A stretch of 64,000 bases of DNA from contig OU964918.1 of the NCBI GenBank assembly GCA_918807975.1, forward strand, positions 49,274,477-49,338,476, in the 5' to 3' direction. Positions 50,837 through 62,957 of this stretch are shown here, one piece after another. The position numbers were made by a program, and so were the translations under genes. The DNA is from Aplidium turbinatum (lineage: Eukaryota; Chordata; Ascidiacea; Aplousobranchia; Polyclinidae). The notes under the pieces are model-generated. The model worked only from the letters and a program-made list of their open reading frames with translations, was not told where the DNA came from and ran no database searches. The first letter of the stretch is position 1. Each line of letters opens with the position of its first letter.

Positions 50837-53525
50837 TAGGGTGGCCAAAAAAAATTGAAATTTTTTATTTTTGTTTGCACACCCTCTCATTTGAGGAGGA
50901 TTCATGAAAAAATGACACTGTGAAAATTTGAAGTGAATCCGACAAGAGGAAGTGCTCTCCCACCGACCTCAAAGTTTGGTTTTATTGGCATAATCCGTCA
51001 AAATTCCTTGAATATGTGACGTAATTCTTTTTTGACTTATATACATTGCAGTTGCAGCATTTTTGTTTTAACCATTGTTTTACTCTGAATTTATGATACA
51101 ATAAGTGTTTCCACATGCAGAAAAACATAAATAATGCACAAAATAGATCACATTAACAAGCGTTTGGTATGAAATTAAATGCACTAAACTTTAGCGAAAA
51201 CCGCATAAAAGTACGTTCACCAGTCACGATCGCAACGCTTCAGGTGACAACATATTGCCCAGAAGAAGCAAACGAAACGTTTGTAAAAAGTCAAGCCATT
51301 GATTTTATTTAATGGAGCTGTTGGCATGTTGGCTTTTACTTGCACTTGTTGGAAGCAGCTTTCTGTGGTGCTCGACCACCTGACAGAGGAGCTGGCGCTG
51401 CTGTTTATTTTCCGTAAGGACTTCATTGAAGTGAGTAGCTAATTTGACTGCCCAGTGCCCGCTCTGCACAATCATTGACGGCTTTGAGACGACGGCATGC
51501 AAGAAGTAGCAGCCTTCAATTAAATGCCTGCTGCACGACAGTGATAGCTCCAGACAGAGGAATGAGCATTCATGACAGAGGAATGTGACATTGTCAATTC
51601 ATTTATATCAATTCCAGCTGCAGCAAGATCAGGAGTGATGATCATCATTGCTTGACGACTTGATGTTATAGTTCTGTTCAGTGCTGCATTAAACAGTGGA
51701 TTATCAATAATGCAGTGTTTTGGTAATGGCTGCTCCTACTGATTTTTGTTTTGCTGTTATTTGGATTTGTGGTGCAAATAGTGGGTCACTGGAAGAATCT
51801 TCATCATCTGCTGATCATTTTCAGATGAGAAAGAAGCAGCACTTGATGGTACTGGATCAATGCGATTTCTGTTGCGTCTCTGTTCATCATCTTTGCGCTT
51901 TTTATACTTTGCAGCAGCTTTGCAATGCATTGGGTCCTCTGCTGTCATCAGTATCTGTCATGCACCACGTTGGTCTATCAAAAACTGGCAGTCTTCTGGT
52001 ATTGTTGTGCGGCATTCCCAGTTAGCATATGCAATATCAAATAATGCACTTAAGCTCTGGGTGAAGTCAGCTTCTGAGGTCAGCTAGGAAGCTGAATTTC
52101 GCCTCCCTTTGTGCTTTGATTTTCCTATATGCTCTTGATGGATGTGTTTTAGTTTGGTAACAACGTGAGTCTTTGCAGTGGTAGCGATATTAGCTTTCAC
52201 CCACAAGAACTGCACTGCAAGCAAGTGGCAGTGTAACCTTATTGATCTTCATCTCGTAGTAGAGGTGGTGAAGAACCACACCCCATACAGGCAGCTGACA
52301 TGGCCCCTCAAGAGAGTCAACACTAGCGAGTGGGTGTCCATTTGTTGACTGTCTTGAGGGGCCATGTCAGCTGCCTGTATGGGGTGTGGTTCTTCGCCGT
52401 TTCTACTACGAGATGAAGATCAATAAGATTACACTGCCACTTGCGTGCAGTACAGTTGTAGATGAAGGAATATTAACTACTACCATCTATGCCACTTTTT
52501 GGTTTGCAGCACCTTCATCAATATCTACCCCTACAAATGACCTAGCAATGTTACAGCTGACAGAGGATTATAAAGAGGTTGACAATGCAATTTCTCAAGT
52601 GGCAGAAAAAAGTTGAGGTTGCGCTTGTGGTACATCAGTAAGGATCTTGCTGCACTACGGTACCTTTATTCAATGATAATAACACAGATGATGAAAAGAA
52701 AGCAATCGTTAATGCTCTTAAGAAAGACCCATTTCTCGAAGATGTTTGTCGTGTTGCCCCAAACAAAATTGTCAAGTTTCAACGTCTCTCTTTGGCACAG
52801 TTTGTAACACAGCATTCCCTTAACCTTTTCGAGTCACTGCTTCTGTCGACACATGGCGTGATTGTGATGATTATAAAGAAGCCTGCAAAGTTTGGCGTCA
52901 TCTCAAAGCCGTCAATGATTGTGCAGAGCGAGCACTGGGCAGTCAAATTAGCTACTGACTTCAATGAAGTTCTTACAAAAAATGAATAACAGCGCCAGCT
53001 TCTCTATCAAGTGGTTGAACACCACAGAAAGCTGCTTCCAACAAGTGCAATAAAGTCAACCAATGGCTTGACTCTTTACAAACATTTCTCTTGCAATTTC
53101 TGGGCAATGTGTTGTCATCTAAAGCGTTGCGATCGTGACTAGTGAACGTACTTTTATGCGGTTTTCGCTAAAGTTTAGTGCATTTAATTTCATACCAAAC
53201 GCTTGTTAATGTGATCTATTTTGTGCATTATTTATGTTTTTCTGCATGTGGAAACACTTATTGTATCATAAATTCAGAGTAAAACAATGGTTAAAACAAA
53301 AATGCTGCAACTGCAATGTAGATAAATCAAAAAAGAATTACGTCACATATTCAAGGAATTTTGACGGATTATGCCAATAAAACCAAACTTTGAGGTCGGT
53401 GGGAGAGCACTTCCTCTTGTCGGATTCACTTCAAATTTTCACAGTGTCATTTTTTCATGAATCCTCCTCAAATGAGAGGGTGTGCAAACAAAAATAAAAA
53501 ATTTCAATTTTTTTTGGCCACCCTA
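50837..53525. mobile_element. Inverted-duplicate (foldback) DNA transposon, same superfamily as 7199-10026, young
   Basis: The ends are inverted repeats starting TAGGGTGGCC, flanked by a perfect 8-bp duplication ATGTATGT (50829-50836 and 53526-53533). The two arms are near-identical for about 650 bp (50837-51500 against 52870-53525). They match again at the centre (52208-52321 against 52344-52457) around a 22-bp loop. Both arms read outward from transposase N-terminus to C-terminus. The minus-strand arm keeps an N-terminal part (ALFDIAYANWE, KYKKRKDDEQRRNRNR), then jumps to the C-terminal SKPSMIVQSGHWAVKLAT. The plus-strand arm keeps LRRFYYEMKINK, then jumps to PTNDLAMLQ and FVTQHSLNLFESLLL through SKPSMIVQSEHWAVKLAT. 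Each arm is thus a different internal-deletion copy. The near-identity of the outer arms and the intact duplication suggest recent insertion. Confidence 0.87.
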
Positions 53526-53694
53526 ATGTATGTACAAATTGTACAATGTACAGTGCGTAGACTACTGTTGAAAACTGTGCTGCAAAATATGCAAGTACAG
53601 TGGTGCTACTGGTAGTACATGAGCTTATTTGTCTTCTTACTTCAAGATAATTTAATTTAGCTTTGCTTTGTGATTGTGTAGGTGGAAAGCTGTC

Positions 53695-53895
53695 ATTAGC
53701 ATTTTCGTTTTAATGAGTTTTGTACAGGGACTGGAAGAACTGCAGGATTTAGGAAAAATTTCTTGCGTTGTTTATCCCACAGGTGTAGGCCGCTTGTGTA
53801 TTTGCTGCAGTGGGTACCATCACTGGGTACATAAGAAATGCAATAAACTAGATCACTTGTCTAAAGATTCTGAGTTAGATGCTCATGATGTCTAG
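53695..53895 (+). pseudogene. Possible LINE-derived zinc-finger relic
   Basis: A short frame reads LEELQDLGKISCVVYPTGVG followed by CICCSGYHHWVHKKCNKL. The spacing of cysteines and the HxWVHKKC motif resemble the treble-clef finger found in ORFs of some LINE retrotransposons (pattern CxxC..WVHKRCSG). A leading cysteine pair looks incomplete. There is no neighbouring reverse transcriptase, so this is a fragment at best. Confidence 0.3.
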
Positions 53896-54153
53896 CAACA
53901 ACCTGCCCAATCAACGGAAAAATGCAAACAGATGTTATCAATGTTGATGTTGTCATTTGTTTGAGTTAAAGGATAAGCTGCTTTATGTTAGTTTTTTTGA
54001 AGAAACTGTAGGAAAAAAATCTAAAAAAGATTTTCCACTTAAATCTTGTTTTAAACTTTTTGTGTTGTTTCAACATCCATTTACAAATAGCTAAATTTAA
54101 TATGATTAAAAAAATTAAATCTACCTCAATGAAATCCTAACACTTATGAACTG

Positions 54154-54965
54154 TTGAAAAAGTTACACTATAGTTGTACTACTATACACTATAGTTACAC
54201 AAGGCATCTACAATTGCTGCTTCCTTCTGCACTGACGTTTCACGGGATGGCGCAAACACTCCAAAAAATACATCCTCGGGGTCATGACTGGTGTTGGTGT
54301 CACTCTTCTCGGTATCAACCTGGCTTGATGTCTCCCGCAACAGTCGACTTTACATCTGTCTTGACTTTTTCTCGCAGTGCGTCAGCATCATCCGTGGACG
54401 TAGTGCACAAATTGTAGCTACGACGTCTTGATGGAGAGATGAACCATTGATGCCACAACGCATTTCATGTCGTTGAAGCACTTGTTGAATCGTTTCTTCA
54501 CCCCTTCACCGCTTTCACTTTCAACTCCTCACAGGTCACAAGATCACTGATCTCGGTCAACTTCTTCCCGCAAATTGGGATGGTTGGAAGCAAGACTCCG
54601 TAATACGTCTTGGACTCACCCTGGAGAATGTCTGAAGCCTGGCAAATAGGCTTCATCACACGGAGATATTCGCCGAAAAAGTTGACGTCAGCTAGAAAAG
54701 ACCTAAACTTTGCAACTAAACCGATCATGTAGCTGCTTGACTACGCCAGTATTGCAAAAAAAACAAGCATTTTTTTCAACTTAAATTAAAAAGTAGCGGG
54801 TAGCGGAGTGCGACTGAAAAAAAGTAGCGCCTCTCCCGCTACCGCTACTTTGGAAAAAAATAGCGCCGCTACTGCAGCCGCTACTCCAACTAAAAAGTAG
54901 CGCCGATTCCGCTACTTTTAACAAAAGTTTAACTTTTAACAATAGTGTGCTACTGCCCACCTCTG
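54154..54965 (-). mobile_element. hAT-family DNA transposon remnant
   Basis: The right edge carries the terminal sequence CAGAGGTGGGCAGTAGCAC on the minus strand (54947-54965), typical of a hAT group with CAGAGGTGGG ends. Next to it is a run of GTAGCGG-type subterminal repeats (54795-54920). Downstream on the minus strand, 54728-54498 encodes a piece of hAT transposase (EYLRVMKPICQASDILQGES, TYYGVLLPTIP). A more decayed continuation reaches about 54154. The transposase N-terminus and the opposite element end are missing, so this is an internally deleted relic. Confidence 0.72.
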
Positions 54966-57578
54966 ATTACAATTTACTATTTTTTGTCTTGCTTTTAACA
55001 GTTTCACGATTTATGACACTGCTAAGTTAGTTTTTAATTCAACTGTTTTGTCACAAACCATTTAACCTGGATGTCATTTTACTGAGTTGTACAAAACACG
55101 GTTTGTTGCTGACATAACTTGCAAAAAAAAAACATTATTGAGAAGAACCAATCGTTGTGTTCAGTTCACAGATTTAGCGAGTTTTAGCAATGGTACAGTC
55201 GGTCATAGTCAACTATGCGTACAGGAGTGACAGAAATCGGTCAACTGCTTAATAAACCCAAAATCGTCCGGTCCAAATGTGGGCTTAGTAAGCAAAGACT
55301 ACTGTATTGGATACAAATTATTGGTATTCATTCTCCAAATTTCCACTGTATACTTTTCACATCACAAGTAAGCAAGATCATCTTAAAAATTGTTGCAGGC
55401 AAAGGAAATGTTTAAACAGTAACTGAGCAGTTTTGCACTCAATTTGCTTGTTTCAAGGCATAAATATTCTATTCTTGTCTACTTCTAAGTGCTTACACAT
55501 ATGGCAATGCTCAAGTCACACTGTACTGAGATGTCTTATTGATGTTAACTTTTGGAAAAATTACATCTCAAATTACAGGTTTTACATACATATTAGTGAT
55601 CAAAACAAGCAAACCAACAAATATTGAAAAGTCACTGCTAGCATTTTTTATGTATTTGGGCCACTTTTTCCTGTGTACTTATTTCATGTGCCAGTTTTAT
55701 TTATAATCACCATGCAACCCTTGATATCTACACAATTATGTTTAATTTTCCATTATATAGAGCTGGTTACATCAATCAAATACTTTTTAAAATCTTTAAA
55801 AATGTAAAAGCCGTACTTGGCCATTGTATATGTCTATCTACTGTATATTATAGCACTCATTAATTTTGCTGTTTTATCAACTTTTGGGCAGTCTGGTCAT
55901 CAAACTTTATTTGTCATAAAACCTAAAAAATGTCATTGTATCTTCACACTTGTAATATATATCAGTATTTTACTTACCGGTATTTGATTGTGTTTTTATA
56001 GAATGACCTGGAAAGCATTTTCTGCTTTTTTTTGTGACTTAAGGGGGACAATTTTGCAAGCTGCTGTCAGATTTTCACCTAATTGGTCCAAAAATTATTT
56101 AAATCTGTTGAATAGTTTTATTTTCCCTTTATTACATTGTGGCTAAGTTACAGTAGATAAAAATGTTTTTGATTGTTTTAAACAACTTCATGGATACTGT
56201 AACCAATGAATTTTCTCATGCAGTTGTCTCGTTCATTAAATGGTGTCAACCCTTTAACTCTCTTGGGATTGAAGCCTAATTAATAAATACAACTGTATGA
56301 ACTATCAGCCTTTTTGCTGTCAAAAGTCTTTAACTACCAATTTTATACTTGCCTACTCTGGGGTGATTCGGTTTTGCATATAGTAAACTCATCAAAGATA
56401 AACATAGATATTTAAGCTTACTAGAATATATCAAATTGAGTTGCATAAATCTTTTTAAAATGTATAAGTAATATTGAATCAGCATTTGTTTTTTATAAAC
56501 AAAACGACCCCCCTCTGAATGGTTGTTATTATGAATCACATTTTTCTAACATTGCCACAAAGAAGCAGGTTATTTCTTGATTTTATCTAAGAAATTAAAA
56601 ATTTATTAAAACGCTATGTTACCATGAATTACACCTTATTTGTGGTAGCAAATGTTCGGTGGCAAATGTTCGGTCATGTTTTCTTAACAATTTTTCATTA
56701 ATGTTAAAGTTTCAACACTAAAATTACAAAACTTATTTTTATTAGCCAATTTTACATAGAAAGCATGGAAACAATGGAACTTGCAATGTCAAAAAGAAAC
56801 ATCCTAGTCTCTATTCTTAGACTGTGTTATGTCTTTTGATTTGTGGATTGTGGAATAACTAAGCAGTAGAGCATTTACTGTTTGCAAGATGCTTAAAAGT
56901 TTTTGAGACTATACTGTAGTAAAAAAACTTTTGCACTAGGAAACAAAGGGCAATCAAACCACTGTATTTTAAAATCAATATAATCATATTTGCAAATCAT
57001 ATGTATGGTTTCCCTTGAATCATGAAATTCCTTAGGAAATTAATCTGTTGAGTAACTTTATGTTTTTGTTTTGAAAGTTTTTTATCATAAAGATTGGTTT
57101 AACTGAATCTTATTCTAATAGCCTACATACTGAGTCTGTTTTTCTTCATACACAGTGGCATAACCATCTTCTTGTAGCTTTTTTCCCACCATAAGGGGGG
57201 GTTGCCGCTGCAGATTGTAGTTCTTCACATCACAATCCTCCACATCACTCTGTTAGCAGCGTCTTCTTTCACTCTTATTATTTCCATATCTTCTGCCACG
57301 CTGTCTCTTTATTATTTTTTTGGCCTTCCTTGCTTTCATCTCCCAATTTACAGTGGCTACTGGCTAACCTATCTGATAAAATTAAGCAAACTACCATACT
57401 GGACTATGAGATATGAAGTTCCCATCAAAAACATGTCTCCCTGATTAGTATCTCATTAACTGCATTTTTACTAGGGGGGAGGCAATAGCCCCCCTTTGGT
57501 TAGGTTGTCAGACCACCTAGCATGCGACAATTCAGCAAGTACATTTCATCTACCGTACGGTACTGTCCAAGTAACCAG
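54966..57578. other. Intergenic, featureless AT-rich DNA
   Basis: No coding, RNA or mobile-element signal that I can support between the hAT remnant and the tandem duplication before UBE2H. Short frames here have no family resemblance. Confidence 0.5.
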
Positions 57579-57950
57579 ATGAGATTTTCACCTAGCATCG
57601 GACTTGCTTGGTCATCGCTTGCTAAACTGAACTTGTTGACTTGTCACATGCCAAATTTTGGCTTGCTCAGTTGTTACTTATTCAGTTGTCACTTTTGTAA
57701 CTCACAATTATCATTTCCAATCCTTCATAATTCCGATGAAGTGTCGTAGTCTGAACTTCTGAAGAGCAAGCTTACCCTTATAAACTAAACACAGTACCAG
57801 CTACTGTTCATGTCAGCAAATGAGATTTTCACCTAGAATTGGACTTGCTTGGTCATTGCTTGCTTAATTGAACTTGTTGACTTGTGACATGCCTAGTTTC
57901 AGCTTGCTCAGTTCAGTCAGTTGTCACTTGCTCAATTGCCATGTGCTCAG
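57579..57950 (+). repeat. Imperfect tandem duplication upstream of UBE2H
   Basis: ATGAGATTTTCACCTAG, GGACTTGCTTGGTCAT and GAACTTGTTGACTTG occur in order at about 57579 and again at about 57820 (offset 241 bp). Each copy is followed by CAGTTGTCACTT-like minisatellite units. About 0.8 kb before the UBE2H start codon. Function unknown. Confidence 0.75.
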
Positions 57951-58747
57951 TTTACAACTGCTGACTTGTAGGAAACTTCTGTGGTTATGCCACAGATATA
58001 CACAGAAATATTGTTTAATGCTGCAGTGTATGTTTTAAGTTATAACATATGCTGTGGTTTTGTTTCAATGGTGCAGCAAGATAGATAATCTTAAACAGCA
58101 GTGGCTTTTTCAGGTATCAGTACACAATATATCATTATCATCCAAAAGCCTAGAAACCCAGTAGTATTTCATACTTATACAGTATATAATAAACATTTGC
58201 ATATCAATGCTTCCATATTATGTATATTGATGTTCACAGTAGGAATGTAATGTTTAGAAGCTTACACACCAAAAAACTCACTGTGACACACTCAATTCTC
58301 CAAAAAATGTTTGGTCTTCAGGTTTTTAGATTCTATCATTTTGCGTACTGTAATTGATTGTATAGCCTAGGCTACCTATATATGGTAAGCTGAAGGTTTG
58401 AATTTTAAGCATGGGAAGACATTTTTGTAAGGTAATGTATTACAATCAACTCAAGTAAATGTTTTAACGATGTCTTTTTAACAGGTGAAGAATAATATTT
58501 TTTTTTTGGTCTTTGATTTATATATATGTAACATATTGTAACATTTGAATACATTCTGTATCTGAAACATCTTGATTTGCTGCTCTACTTTATTACTTTT
58601 ATGTGGGTTTGAAAACTACCTGTAAACCTTCACGAAGAAAAGAATTGCTCTTCTGCAAGCAATAGTGCATATACATCAAACCAATTCCCTTATTGTCATT
58701 CCTCACCACTGTGACCACTTTGTTGAAGTTTCATTACAATTTCCATC
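57951..58747. other. Probable UBE2H promoter and 5' UTR region
   Basis: Directly upstream of the UBE2H start codon. No TATA box or initiator can be assigned from sequence alone. The start codon sits in TTCCATCATGTCTT. Confidence 0.35.
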
Positions 58748-61700
58748 ATGTCTTCTCCATGCCCAGGCAAACGGAGAATGGACACTGACATTATCAAACT
58801 GTATCCTTTTGTTTTTTATTTCTTTTAACGTTTGTAAGAAATAACGTTTAAGATTTATTATCATCTTGATACCATACTACTACAGTCATGCCATCATCTT
58901 GTCGCTAATAACAAAAACTGTTGCTAGTCCAAATTATTCAAAAATCGTTGTTGTGCTTGTAAAGTTGTGTCTTGGTTTTCTTTAAAAGGTTTGTATCTCC
59001 AGTTATTTTAGTTTTGGAATTATGATTTTCTGAAAAGTGTAGTTCAGTACAACTACTTCACATTACATAAACGTGTTGGATGTCAAACATGCAACAGTTT
59101 TTGAAATTCTTTGTCTTTTTGGCAAATAACAACAGTTTTTATGAAATTATCACATAAATTATTTGGTGCGAAACGTCACCCAAAAACAAATTCAGAATAA
59201 ACTGTAGGTAATTTCAAGACAGCTAAGTCAATGAAATGTAGTTGCAAATGCTAAAATGCTGTTTGAAAGTATAGGAAGACAAAAGAGAGATCATGTTTAC
59301 CTTGTGTTGGTAACTCTCAACATCAATCAGCAAATACAATCCTTTATAATTAAAGTGAAGCAAACGCTGAGAAATCCTACACTAAAAGATTACTCAGTCT
59401 TGAATTCGTTTAAGTGTGTAAAACATTTTTGTGTGCTCTTTCGGTCAGTGAAAAGAACTGTGAGTAAGTTGCACAATCACTGGACAAAACTAGTTAATTG
59501 GGGGTTGAAAAGTGTTGTAACTTCTTTCTTCACAGAACATGAAAAATTGAATGATTCAAATTTATGAAAAAACTGCAGTAACTTTATGCAGCACTACTTG
59601 AACAAAGAAGAAACAAAACTTAAAATCATTGATGAGAAATTTAGCCTGTATGATTACTGTTAGTGTTCGGTAGTTAATATTTTACAAATACCCTACAAAA
59701 GACTAACAACTTAAACACTTTTCTAAAACAAAAATCATAATGTGTTTTTCTCAAAACCCTGATTTTATGGTAGGTATTTTTGTTATTGGCGACACATGTA
59801 CTTTGCATCTGAAAAGGAAACTTTGGTATTATGTGGCAATAAATTTGTTTGATGTTAAATGTATTTTAACTTTCTGTTCCTCCTTTTTTCTATGTATAGT
59901 TTCTCTTATTATAAGGGTTTGCCACAGTAAATGTAGGGTAATTGTCAACTAACTTCTTGCATGATTTCAATAAGTTTCAAAGTATAACAAACATTTCACT
60001 TTAAATGTACGGTACTTCTATTTCACATAATGCATTAATTTTATTATACAAAAATTTTTCATAACTTGTTATTTGCATCAGTGAGCGTAAGTATGATGTC
60101 ACATTTCTTGGTGGACTTAATGAGTTCGTAGTGAAGTTCAAGGGGCCCCAAGGAAGTAAGTACAGCTGCATCAGTCTTTACAATAAATTTGCATATCTGC
60201 AATCCATCAAATTTTGTCAAGCGTTGCAGTAACCCATGCTAATTTCGCATCAAAAGTTTCAAAACGTCGAAACTGAGATTGCAATTGCATTTTTAAGTTG
60301 TTTTTTTTTTTTTATCGATAACAATGTGTGATATTTGTTGATAACGTTATGGAAAGGTTGTTTGTCCCATCCGGTGTAAAATACTGTGGTTTTAAATGTT
60401 CAGTTATGGTATTGCTCTGTTGAAACTAAAATAACTGTATAATCCCAATCGCTGTAAAAGCAAAAATGTTGAGTATAAGCTGCTCAAATAAAGCCACCTT
60501 CTGTAGTGAATGTTAATAGCCTATTGCCACTGACATCCCTCATGGACTTGTGATTTACAGATCAGTTATCCCAAGCTGCCTTTCTTTTCAGAAAAATTTC
60601 TTGCGGTAACTTGATACTTTATTTTCAGCACCATATGAAGGAGGAGTGTGGAAGGTTCGTGTTGACTTGCCAGAAAAGTACCCATTTAAATCTCCATCCA
60701 TTGGTAAGTGATGTCATGAAATAAATATGATCCCATTGCTCATTCAGTAGTTTACCTGAATTTTGTCAAATGTGCTTGAAAGGACAATAGTGTTAGAAAT
60801 TTTAAACTAGAATGACATTTTTTCATTCTATTTAGTGTGTTAGTACAATTAGTTCGTGGAGAGCATTTACTTTGAAAGCAAGCTGGCTTACAGAAGGGGT
60901 TCTGGAGAATGATTAATTTCCCTGTATCATGTCAATATGGAATATTAACACAATGCCTTCTGAAGTAATTTATATGGTGTCCTAACCTACTGTAGTTGGT
61001 ACATACCTTATTTTTAAGCACTTCTGTTTGTTTACACTACTGGTAATTGGCGGATGACCCATTCCACTAAATTAGGTAATCGTTGTGACAAAAGGAGATG
61101 AATTTACATAAAAGAAAACTTTGTAAACCAACTGTTTTTAAAACACTGTCTTCAAAAGTTTGCTTTAATTAAATGAAAAACGTGATTTAATTTGCCAACT
61201 GCTCAACTGTATGAAAATATAGCAAAACTCTCCTCTTTCGCATCTATTCCGGATGAGTTATTCAACGTTGTGTATTTGTAACTTTCAGGTTTTGTGAATC
61301 GCATTTTTCACCCAAACATTGATGAAGGGTGAGTTGTACTTTTGAGTTACTTACTTTTCTTGATCTTTGAACATTTTACCACAGCACTGGTGTCAACATT
61401 TCTGTGTTTTTCATGCAAAACCATGCAAAGTTGTAGAGAAGCCTGTTGTATTATTGTTCCTTTTCTGTCTGTGGTACAAAAAATCAAGATCTTTCCCGAG
61501 ACTTTGTTATTATTAGAATTTTAAAATTATAGTTAAAAAATACCACATTCTTTCTGTGGAGGATTGAAACCTTGCACCTGGCAAGGTGGGATATTTCATT
61601 TCATAGTCTTTGAATGACAATATGCTTACACAATTGTCCAGTGTCCACTGTATCATTGTAATGTCATTGATTTGAATACCTCAAAGAATACTAGCAATAC

Positions 61701-62957
61701 TATCCTTGTAAAACAACATACAGTAAATGTTGATGGACGATTTTTTTTAAATTGACTTCTAAACATGCACAATAACACTCTACATTTAGCTTGCTTTAAG
61801 AACGATGACGATGACAATGACTGATGATTGAATGATTCATATTGAGTAAAGCTTACAAAATCCCCAAGGTCAAACTTAATTCATGGGTATTAAAATGACT
61901 TTACAAGTTGTGAGACACTGTAAGCAAAATATATCTTGCTTGCTTAGTACTTACACTTTTCAGCAAATGACATAGGTAGAAGTTTGTGCCAGGTCAAAGC
62001 TCTGTAAAAGGTATCCCACAAAACTATTAAGTTCATGAGTTTTCATGTTACGTTTAACCCAAAGGCATTCAGATTTTTACTATCTTTCCACAGGGACAGT
62101 TTGTCCGGTTTACATGCCGGTTATACCCCAGTTATGTGATTCTTTGCCTAGCAATTTTAAAGCCAAATTTTTTGTGCCTGCACTGCACTATCACAAGAAC
62201 TTGTAAAGTGATTGGCTGTTTTTGTTTGTTTTCTTGAAGAAACTATAGGAAATCTGACTAACAAAGATTTTCACAAAACTTGTTTTACAACTTCTTCTGT
62301 TGTTTCAACGTCAATGTCGGTAAAAATATCTTATGGTGTGGAAATAATAAACAACACAAATGACCAAATTAAAAAAAATAAATTTACCCCAAAATCTTAA
62401 TGAAGTCCTGTCGGTTATTAGCTGTCAAAGCGGTTAGCCGATAGCTTCACCACTTTTGTTTTGACGTTCTACCATCATTTGTAGACCAAAAGAGCGAAGC
62501 TAGAACTTTCATGGATCTAAATTACAGTTTTTTGGTGCGCTACTGCATCCAATTGTTGTTGATATAACATCATCGCCAAAACATTTACACGTAACACAGT
62601 TACTGTGCAAGATATGGTGCAAATGATGAGATGCAGAAAAAGCTATTACTGTTTTCTTTTTGAAGCTCACAAATACCTTTTGAAAACAGTGAAGTCGATA
62701 GATCGAAGCTGCATTTGATTACGGTATCGTGTTTAGACATTTAGATAATACGACGATTTTTTGTAATGATGCTTTGTTGAGACTGGTGTATTTTTGTAAA
62801 TTTTGCTTTCTTTGTTTGCTTTGTTACAATGAAAAACGTTATTTTTATGTTTTTATCTGCCTTCCTTAAATTATGTGAGTTTTAACGTTACGTTTATCGT
62901 TTAGATCTGGTACGGTGTGCTTAGATGTGATAAATCAATCATGGACATCGCTTTATG
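58748..62957 (+). CDS. UBE2H: Ubiquitin-conjugating enzyme E2 H, first five coding exons (gene runs off the window)
   Basis: Exons: 58748-58800, 60082-60155, 60629-60703, 61289-61328, 62905-62957. The joined reading starts [18 protein letters not shown], almost identical to human UBE2H, and continues [34 protein letters not shown] and FHPNIDEG to [17 protein letters not shown]. That is 98 of about 183 residues. The HPN motif is at 75-77 and the catalytic cysteine at Cys86. The protein takes ubiquitin from E1 and passes it to substrates, acting with the CTLH/GID E3 complex in animals and yeast. It is one residue shorter than human at the exon 1/2 junction (KLERKYDVT versus KLIESKHEVT). The exon 1 donor is GTATCCTTTT, a U12-type consensus. 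The last exons with the acidic tail lie beyond 64000. Confidence 0.94.
58801..60081 (+). other. UBE2H: U12-type (minor spliceosome) intron 1 of UBE2H
   Basis: The donor is GTATCCTTTT, the exact GT-form U12 consensus. The acceptor side has TTTCATAAC, close to the U12 branch consensus TTCCTTAAC (7 of 9), about 18 nt before the terminal CAG, the short spacing expected of U12 introns. U2 introns in this window instead show GTAAG- or GTGAG-type donors. Confidence 0.72.
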
